From NCBI GenBank assembly GCA_016219285.1, contig JACRNJ010000027.1:1-50434 (forward strand): 50,434 nucleotides of DNA. Direction: 5' to 3'. The translations under genes and the position numbers were made by a program. Of this stretch, positions 44,783 to 50,434 are shown piece by piece (position 1 is the first letter of the stretch; each line of letters starts with the position of its first letter). The DNA comes from Deltaproteobacteria bacterium. GTDB lineage: Bacteria > Desulfobacterota > GWC2-55-46 > UBA9637. The notes under the pieces were generated by a model. The model saw only the letters and a program-made list of their open reading frames with translations, was not told where the DNA came from and did no database searches.

Positions 44783-44890
44783 TTTACGAATTACGATTTA
44801 CGAATTACGATTTAAAAATCTAAAATCGTAAACTCTTGACAGGCAAAGGCAATATGCCTGTCAAGGGTAAATCTAAAATCGTAAATACAA
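44782..44890 (+). repeat. ATCGTAAATC-family repeat with a nested hairpin
   Basis: This is the same tract as at 44153, but interrupted by CTTGACAGGCA (44835-44845) paired with TGCCTGTCAAG (44855-44865), an 11-bp stem. After the hairpin the family sequence resumes (TAAATCTAAAATCGTAAAT). It looks like one palindrome inserted into another. It separates the small and large subunit genes. Confidence 0.8.
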
Positions 44891-44906
44891 AAAGGAGGTG
44901 TAATCA

Positions 44907-47666
44907 ATGGCAACACCATATTATATACCAGAAGATAGAGTGCCTCTTCCGCCGTCTGACGCAGAGGTGTTTACCACATGCTGCGACTACTGCATTGTAG
45001 CGTGCGGCTACAAGGTCTATCGCTGGCCTTTAGGTCAGGAAGGCGGAGTAAAGGCAAATGAAAACGCATTTAAAAAGAATTTCCCTGTAGGACCTCTTGG
45101 GAGATGGGTCAGTCCTAATCAGCACAATATTGTAATAGCAAACGGCAAGCCGCACCATGTTGTTGTTGTCCCGGACGAGAATGTAGAGGCAGTGAACCTT
45201 ACAGGCGACGGCAGTATAAGAGGTGGATGTATTGCGCAGAAGGTATATAACCCGAATAAGCCGACAAGGGACAGGCTGCAGAGGCCTATGGTAAGGGTAT
45301 TTGATACGCTTATGCCTGTGAGCTGGGATTTTGCCCTGGATATTGCGGCAGAGGTGTCAAAATATGTAATCAAGAATCACAGCGAAAATGCGTGGGCATG
45401 CAAGACCAACTCCTATCAGTACATGGAAAACCTGTATGCTATAACAAGATTTGCCCTGAAGGACATCAATACACCGGCATTTGCATGGCACGACCAGCCA
45501 ATAGTTGGCGAAGAGTCAGCAGGCATTGCCTATGCAGGCTTTCAGACATTTGGACCGGGCTACTGGGACAGGAAAAACGCAGATGTGCTTTTCATCTCAG
45601 GAACAGACCCGTTTGAGACAAAGACCATACTCTGGAATGAATGGATTATGCCTGGCATAAAGAAGGGAATGAAGACAATCTTTGTGCTTCCAAGGAGGAC
45701 TGCAGGCGCCGCATTTGCAGAGGCAAACGGAGGATTATACCTTGATGTCATTCCTGGCACAGATTCTATTCTTTACAATGCGATCGCCAGAATCATTCTT
45801 GAGAACAACGGTCAGGATATGGAGTTTATCAAGAACTGGACATCCAACTTTGTAGGCGAGCAATGGGAAACAGAATCAGGATTTGGAAGAGGCACAAGAA
45901 ATACCCACTGGCAGTGGATAACCACATGGGGAAAGCTTGCGGCAAAGGGTTTTGAGGAATTCAAGAAGTGGGTCCTTGACCAGAAGGAATTTGAAATCAA
46001 TAAGGCATCTGAGATAACAGGCGTGTCTGTTGAGAAAATCAAAAAGGCAGCAGAGATGCTCTCTAATGCGGATGGAAAAAAGAAAATCTCCTTTGCCTAT
46101 GAGAAGGGAAATTACTGGTCAAACAACTATCTCAATACCGCATCCCTCGGCTCTCTGGCTCTGATTACAGGCTGCGGCAACAGGCCAGGCAGAATGCTGG
46201 GCAGGCTTGGCGGACATCAGAGGGGCGGCGTTGGCGGAGGAAACTATCCTGGCAACAAGTCTGCTGATAAGTTTGGAGGCAGGAGAAGGCTCACCATGGA
46301 TGTAGACAGGTGGCTTGAGTCAGGACATGTGAGATTTGCATGGGTAGTAGGAACAACATGGGTCTCAGCAATGAGCGGCTCCCAGTCGCTGATGGATACA
46401 TTTAACCGGTTAGTAAAGCAGAACCCCAATCAGGTGATGAGTCTTGTAAAAGAGGATATCATTGAGACCCTTAAAAAGAGGATTGACAGCGGCGGCACTG
46501 TGGTAGTGAATCAGGACATCTATCTCAGAGACCCGATTGGCGCAAAGTATGCCGATATTGTCCTTCCTGTTGCCACATGGGGAGAGGAAAACTTTCTCCG
46601 CGCCAATGGCGAAAGAAGAATAAGGCTTTATGAGAAGTTTTATGATGCGCCTGGCGAGGCAAAGCCTGACTGGTGGATTGTGGCAAAATGGGCGAAGAAG
46701 ATGGGCTTTGAGGGGTATGACTGGAAGGATTCAAATGATGTTGCAACAGAGATGTCCAGATTCACCAGAGGTCGTCAGGACAATAACTTTGATGCCCTTA
46801 ACTGGATAGCAAAGAAAAAAGGGATGAAAGTTCATGACCTCATCCGCAAATTCGGCACAACAGGATTCCAGACACCGGCTATTGTTGTTGATGAGAATTA
46901 CAAATATGACAGGCCTGGCGCTGAATACACAATGCCGAAGAATATGCGTGATTCCGCCGACCTGAAGGCCGACGGCCTCAAGGTAATCGGTGTTGCAAGG
47001 CTTCAGGATTCTGAATGGAAGCTGCCGGATGCCCACTTTGGAGGCAGGTATATTGACCCCAAGACTCTGACAGCCTTCAACACCCAGTCAGGCAAGGCAA
47101 ACTGGCTAAAGAGCCCGTGGGATGTCTATTCAGACTTCCACGAATGGGTCAAGCCTAAGGATGATGAGCTTTGGGTGACAAATGGAAGGGTGAACGAGGT
47201 ATGGCAGTCAGGCTTTGATGATATGGAGAGAAGGCCGTATATTACACAGCGTTTCCCTGAGCAGTTTATAGAAATACACCCTGACGATGCAAAGGCGAGG
47301 GGGATAGAAAGCGGGGATATGGTGATAGCGTCCAGCGACAGGGTTGCGGTTTGGACTACGCAAAAGATGGGGACAAACGCCCTGGATACAAAATTCAGCG
47401 CGTTGATGAAGGCAGGACATATAAAAATGACAAAGGCAAGCATAAGCGCTGTGGCAATAGTAACGGCTGCTGTGAAAAAGGGCGTGGCATTTATGTACTT
47501 CCTGCACCCGACCCAGCCGTCAAATTCGCTTGCCTCCAGGGTTGTGGACCCGCTTACCAATCAATACAGATATAAAGTTGGCGTAGGCAGGGTAAAGAAG
47601 ATTGGCGAATCTCCATATAAGCACGACTTCCGCACCATGACCTTTAAAGATAGGGATATCGTTTAA
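44907..47666 (+). CDS. AioA/IdrA-family molybdopterin oxidoreductase, probable iodate reductase
   Basis: The catalytic subunit of 919 residues carries bis-MGD molybdenum and a 3Fe-4S cluster. The ligands are C26-x2-C29-x3-C33 (TTCCDYCIVACGYKVYRWP) with Ser103 in place of the fourth Cys (GSIRGG), the pattern of AioA. H195, E203, R433 and H437 (WHDQPIVGEE, GRLGGHQRGG) fit the pocket residues I recall for arsenite oxidase. It has no signal peptide, so it would be carried by the Tat signal of the Rieske subunit. The context with two peroxidases points to IdrA. Arsenite oxidase is the alternative. AAAGGAGG precedes the ATG. Confidence 0.85.
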   Translation: MATPYYIPEDRVPLPPSDAEVFTTCCDYCIVACGYKVYRWPLGQEGGVKANENAFKKNFPVGPLGRWVSPNQHNIVIANGKPHHVVVVPDENVEAVNLTGDGSIRGGCIAQKVYNPNKPTRDRLQRPMVRVFDTLMPVSWDFALDIAAEVSKYVIKNHSENAWACKTNSYQYMENLYAITRFALKDINTPAFAWHDQPIVGEESAGIAYAGFQTFGPGYWDRKNADVLFISGTDPFETKTILWNEWIMPGIKKGMKTIFVLPRRTAGAAFAEANGGLYLDVIPGTDSILYNAIARIILENNGQDMEFIKNWTSNFVGEQWETESGFGRGTRNTHWQWITTWGKLAAKGFEEFKKWVLDQKEFEINKASEITGVSVEKIKKAAEMLSNADGKKKISFAYEKGNYWSNNYLNTASLGSLALITGCGNRPGRMLGRLGGHQRGGVGGGNYPGNKSADKFGGRRRLTMDVDRWLESGHVRFAWVVGTTWVSAMSGSQSLMDTFNRLVKQNPNQVMSLVKEDIIETLKKRIDSGGTVVVNQDIYLRDPIGAKYADIVLPVATWGEENFLRANGERRIRLYEKFYDAPGEAKPDWWIVAKWAKKMGFEGYDWKDSNDVATEMSRFTRGRQDNNFDALNWIAKKKGMKVHDLIRKFGTTGFQTPAIVVDENYKYDRPGAEYTMPKNMRDSADLKADGLKVIGVARLQDSEWKLPDAHFGGRYIDPKTLTAFNTQSGKANWLKSPWDVYSDFHEWVKPKDDELWVTNGRVNEVWQSGFDDMERRPYITQRFPEQFIEIHPDDAKARGIESGDMVIASSDRVAVWTTQKMGTNALDTKFSALMKAGHIKMTKASISAVAIVTAAVKKGVAFMYFLHPTQPSNSLASRVVDPLTNQYRYKVGVGRVKKIGESPYKHDFRTMTFKDRDIV

Positions 47667-47688
47667 TATAGGATTTAGGTGAGCAATG

Positions 47689-47722
47689 AGCGGGCAGAAT
47701 ACTAAAAATCTGCCCGCTTTTT
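47689..47722 (+). terminator. intrinsic terminator of the redox operon
   Basis: AGCGGGCAGA (47689-47698) pairs with TCTGCCCGCT (47709-47718) over a 10-base loop and runs into TTTTT. It is a textbook Rho-independent terminator 23 bases after the molybdoenzyme stop codon. Confidence 0.9.
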
Positions 47723-47740
47723 ACTCAGTGAGAGGCTAAA

Positions 47741-49663
47741 ATGATGAAGACAACCGCTGCTATAGTTGATATTACCGGCACATCCGCTTGTATGCATGAA
47801 TCTTATAACAAAGAAATTGTTGCAGAGGCCATTGTTGCAGTTATGGGAAACCATGACGCTTGTATCAGATGTTCTGCCGCAAAGGCCTTGGGTAATATCA
47901 AGGCAAAAGAGGCGGTGAAACACCTTATGAAATATTTAAAAGATTCCGATCCGGATGTAAGAAGCGATGCGGCTTCGGCCCTGGGCAAAATAGGCGATAG
48001 AGGGTCTGTTGCGTCGCTTATTCACTCTTTGGAAGATGAAGATGGGATTGTAAGAATCTCTGCTATTAAGGCTTTGGCAGATATAGGAGATATCCTTGCT
48101 GTAGAGCCGCTTATTCAATCTATGAATTCTCATTTTAGCTTTCCTGTGATTTTGGGAGAGTTGTCGGGCGATTATCAATGGGAGATAAGAGAAAGGGCGG
48201 CAGAGACGTTAGGCAGGATAAAAGACCAGAGGGCAGTTCAGGCGTTGATAGAGATTTTGAAGGACGAGGATGCAGACATAATGCTCGGAACTATATTCCA
48301 ATCTCTGGTTCAGCAAGGAGACAGAAAAGGTATTGATGTAGTAGCTTCATATCTGAAACATGAAGATATATCTGTTCGTAGAAAGGCGAGCAGGGCATTT
48401 ATCTGCGCACATGATAATACAGCGCTAGACTATCTTAAGGAAGCGCTTGTAGATGAAGACGCCACAGTCAAATGCAATGCCATAGAGGCCATTGGGAATA
48501 TAGGCAGCGAAAAGGAGAGTCTTCTCTTTGTCTTATTGCTAAAAGATGAAGATGTTGATGTCAGAAAAACTGCTGCTAAGGTAATGGTCAAAATAGACGG
48601 CAAAAAGGCGGCAAAACATATTCTGCCGCTTTTGCATGATGTGAGCAGCGATGTAAGAAGAGTGGCTGTGGAATTGCTCGGCAATATGGGAAACGCAGAA
48701 TACATTGAACCTGTTATCAATATGTTAAAAGATAGCGCAAATGAAGTATGCGACGCAGCGATTACATTGGCAGGAAGGCTTAAAGATTCAAGGGCAGTTA
48801 ATCTCCTGATAACAATACTCAAGGATAAAGAAAAAGACAAAATGCTGCGAAGCAAGGCAATCCTGGCATTGGCAGATATTGGACAAGCAGATGGCTTGAA
48901 TGCTGTTTTGGGAATCATGACGAATCGGCAAGAGGATTTGTATCTCAGACAGATGGTGTTTAAATCTTTAAAGAGGTTTGATAAACGGATGGTTGTTGAT
49001 AATATCTCAAAACCAGGAAACACTGGTAATGAATTTGTGCAACTGGAACTGGCAAGAAGTTTGCGTGATTTTAACGATGCTAAATCAGAAGCCATGCTTT
49101 TTGAATTAATGAACAGTGAAAACGAGGCTGTTAAAAAAGAGGCAGCCTTATCTCTTTGCTATAGAGGAAATGGGGCCGCCTTGGATGTCTTAGCTCCAAT
49201 GATTGCAGGTGAAGATATCTATGTCATTGAAGAGGTATGCAATACAATTAAAAATGTAAAAAGCGAAAAGGTTCTGAAGCTGTTTATGAATTTGCTGGAG
49301 AGCGAGAATGCAGCAGCAAGATACAGCGCTGTAAAGGCTATGGGTTATACATTAAATAAAGGCGCTGTGCCGGCAGTTATTGGCTTGTTAAAGGACGATA
49401 ATAAAGATGTCCGGAGAGAGGCGGTGGTTGCCATTGGCAGGCTATGTGATAAAAGAGGATTAGCGCCGCTCGTTTCGGCGCTTTACGATTATGAAAGGTT
49501 TAATGATATGCGCAAAGAGATTGCTATATCTTGTAAGAATATAGCTGCGGCAGCAGCCATAAAACTTATTGTAGATACATTAGATGATAAATCAAAAAAT
49601 GATTGCCACTGGATTGCAATAGAGGCGCTGTCAGAAATTTATGGTATGCAGGAGGAGGCATGA
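47741..49663 (+). CDS. HEAT-repeat protein
   Basis: The 640-residue product is built almost wholly of PBS-lyase-type HEAT repeats of about 30 residues (for example AIRCSAAKALGN-like units with ACIRCSAAKALGNIKAKEAVKHL, then PDVRSDAASALGKIGDRGSVASL). I estimate 15 or more. There is no signal peptide or membrane helix, so it should be cytoplasmic. Such solenoids bind proteins, and some serve as lyases or maturation factors for cofactor proteins. It starts 19 bases after a terminator and overlaps the next cytochrome gene (ATGA). Its partner is unknown. Confidence 0.85.
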   Translation: MMKTTAAIVDITGTSACMHESYNKEIVAEAIVAVMGNHDACIRCSAAKALGNIKAKEAVKHLMKYLKDSDPDVRSDAASALGKIGDRGSVASLIHSLEDEDGIVRISAIKALADIGDILAVEPLIQSMNSHFSFPVILGELSGDYQWEIRERAAETLGRIKDQRAVQALIEILKDEDADIMLGTIFQSLVQQGDRKGIDVVASYLKHEDISVRRKASRAFICAHDNTALDYLKEALVDEDATVKCNAIEAIGNIGSEKESLLFVLLLKDEDVDVRKTAAKVMVKIDGKKAAKHILPLLHDVSSDVRRVAVELLGNMGNAEYIEPVINMLKDSANEVCDAAITLAGRLKDSRAVNLLITILKDKEKDKMLRSKAILALADIGQADGLNAVLGIMTNRQEDLYLRQMVFKSLKRFDKRMVVDNISKPGNTGNEFVQLELARSLRDFNDAKSEAMLFELMNSENEAVKKEAALSLCYRGNGAALDVLAPMIAGEDIYVIEEVCNTIKNVKSEKVLKLFMNLLESENAAARYSAVKAMGYTLNKGAVPAVIGLLKDDNKDVRREAVVAIGRLCDKRGLAPLVSALYDYERFNDMRKEIAISCKNIAAAAAIKLIVDTLDDKSKNDCHWIAIEALSEIYGMQEEA

Positions 49664-50202
49664 CATTGACATGGCAGAAGAGATTGATTTTTTGCGTAGT
49701 CTTTATTTTTTTTATGGGCGGGTTGATAGGACATGCTGGCGAGAACAAGAAAATAGGCATGGATGTTGCCAAGGGCAAAGAGATATTTCATGAAAGATGC
49801 GCTGCATGTCACGGCGCTGATGGCAATGCCCTTCTTCCCAATGCGCCCAGTTTTGCAAAAGGCGAAAGGATGGAGAAAACGGATAGCGAACTCTTAAAGA
49901 CAATTAAACATGGAAAGGAAATGATGCCGCCATGGGAAGGGGTTATTTCCGATGAAGAACAGCTTAACACATTAAATTATGTCAGGGTCATTGTCGGAGA
50001 CAAGGTCTTTGATGATAAATGTGTTAAGTGCCATGAAAAAATACCCGGCATACCCCCCGATGTCCCTGATAATAAGGCATTGAAGGATTACAGCGGTACA
50101 ATTAAGATATGCAAGGCCTGCGAGATTGAGAAAGAGCTTAGCCGTGATGAGCAGATAGAGGTCATCAAATTCATCAGGTATCTCGGGACATTAAAAAAGT
50201 AA
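49660..50202 (+). CDS. dihaem c-type cytochrome with a third degenerate site
   Basis: The 180-residue exported cytochrome begins at ATG 49660 behind GGAGGAGG, overlapping the HEAT-protein stop. After a signal peptide or anchor (about 8-26) come haem site C47-A-A-C-H51 with the axial Met region KEMMPPWEG, and C121-V-K-C-H125. A third motif, C151-K-A-C-E155, has Glu where His should be, so it should not take haem in the usual way. The first domain is a normal cytochrome c (GKEIFHERCAACHGADGNA). It is probably an electron carrier for the membrane protein encoded next. Confidence 0.82.
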   Translation: MTLTWQKRLIFCVVFIFFMGGLIGHAGENKKIGMDVAKGKEIFHERCAACHGADGNALLPNAPSFAKGERMEKTDSELLKTIKHGKEMMPPWEGVISDEEQLNTLNYVRVIVGDKVFDDKCVKCHEKIPGIPPDVPDNKALKDYSGTIKICKACEIEKELSRDEQIEVIKFIRYLGTLKK

Positions 50203-50222
50203 AAACGTTGGAGGTATAAAAG

Positions 50223-50434
50223 ATGTTTTTTAAGCGGAGTAAATTTTTAAAGATTAGCGGGGCTGGACTTCTATGGATTTTCTTGCTTGCTATCCCTGCC
50301 TTTGCCCTTGAGGCCAATGAATATCGGCAGATTGGGGGCATTGAGTCGAGGAAGCTGGTGTGGTTTTTAGCGCAGTTGCACCTCTATTTTGGTGCATTTG
50401 TTTTAGGAGTTCCGCTCTTTGCCGTGATTATAGA
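50223..50434 (+). CDS. membrane protein, 5' part (possible oxidase-like subunit)
   Basis: The gene starts at ATG 50223 behind TTGGAGG and runs off the window after 70 codons. The N-terminus is a signal sequence (LLWIFLLAIPAFALEAN). A short soluble stretch (YRQIGGIESRK) follows, then the start of a helix, LVWFLAQLHLYFGAFVLGVPLFAVII. A helix with Gln and His in this order recalls membrane cytochromes resembling bd-type oxidase subunit I found beside cytochrome c genes in some Nitrospirota. The fragment is too short to be sure. Confidence 0.5.
   Translation, partial: MFFKRSKFLKISGAGLLWIFLLAIPAFALEANEYRQIGGIESRKLVWFLAQLHLYFGAFVLGVPLFAVII

Noticed and set aside
44907-47666. Nitrate, perchlorate or formate-type molybdoenzyme
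   Set aside because: The C-x2-C-x3-C-x69-S pattern, the RLGGH region and the Rieske partner belong to the AioA/IdrA group. Nar-type enzymes have a ferredoxin-like partner, and formate dehydrogenases use Cys or Sec at molybdenum.

Overview
The window is a bacterial chromosomal segment of moderate GC with no phage, CRISPR or rRNA content. Operon layout and gene families (yebC-ruvCAB, QueH, an archaeal-type methionine adenosyltransferase, MshEN-PilB, an Ehr-type complex, multihaem-associated redox genes) fit an anaerobic or microaerophilic environmental bacterium of the Desulfobacterota / Nitrospirota / Methylomirabilota kind. The sequence alone does not let me decide between these.

Regions. 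(1) 1-10776: the tail of an F-type conjugation (type IV secretion) locus: traW remnant, traU, trbC, S26-type traF peptidase, a ParB-like/TraF fusion, traH, a membrane ORF and traG. It looks damaged. traW lacks its 5' end next to what may be a transposase tail, traF and traG each carry a frameshift beside a homopolymer run, and a 145-bp MITE-like element sits 4 bp before one start codon. (2) 10781-13106: a small membrane protein, rho with a long leader, and an AbrB-type protein. (3) 13227-17773, minus strand: tRNA-Leu(GAG) and the glycolytic operon aroD-gap-pgk-tpiA-secG. (4) 17917-26488: a MEMO-family protein (minus), then yebC-ruvC-ruvA-ruvB-queH-MAT-dksA/traR-like-pilB. (5) 26489-27700: a graveyard with a pflX-like radical-SAM remnant, a Doc toxin tail and a Nudix gene with an early stop. 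(6) 27701-35503: six genes of an energy-converting-hydrogenase-related (Ehr) complex: four membrane subunits plus a NiFe-large-subunit homologue without Ni-binding cysteines and a NuoB-like Fe-S subunit. (7) 35504-36418: a gene-free island of nested palindromes. (8) 36419-40712: uvrA and an NtrC-type sigma-54 activator. (9) 40876-47722: the most interesting region. A sigma-54 promoter with two upstream palindromes drives a cupredoxin-like protein, two dihaem cytochrome c peroxidases, a Tat-exported Rieske subunit and an AioA/IdrA-family molybdoenzyme, closed by a strong intrinsic terminator. This gene set matches dissimilatory iodate reductase (idrP1, idrP2, idrB, idrA) better than arsenite oxidase. 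(10) 47741-end: a HEAT-repeat protein, a dihaem cytochrome c and the start of a membrane protein that may be a terminal-oxidase-like subunit.

A second theme is repeats. Almost every intercistronic gap from rho onward holds a self-complementary word repeat of one of several families. Related GC-rich palindromes also lie inside reading frames (hyfB twice, the Ehr large subunit), as do other repeats in the ruvA linker and the ruvC tail, always without breaking the frame. This resembles the protein-coding palindromic elements known from Rickettsia.
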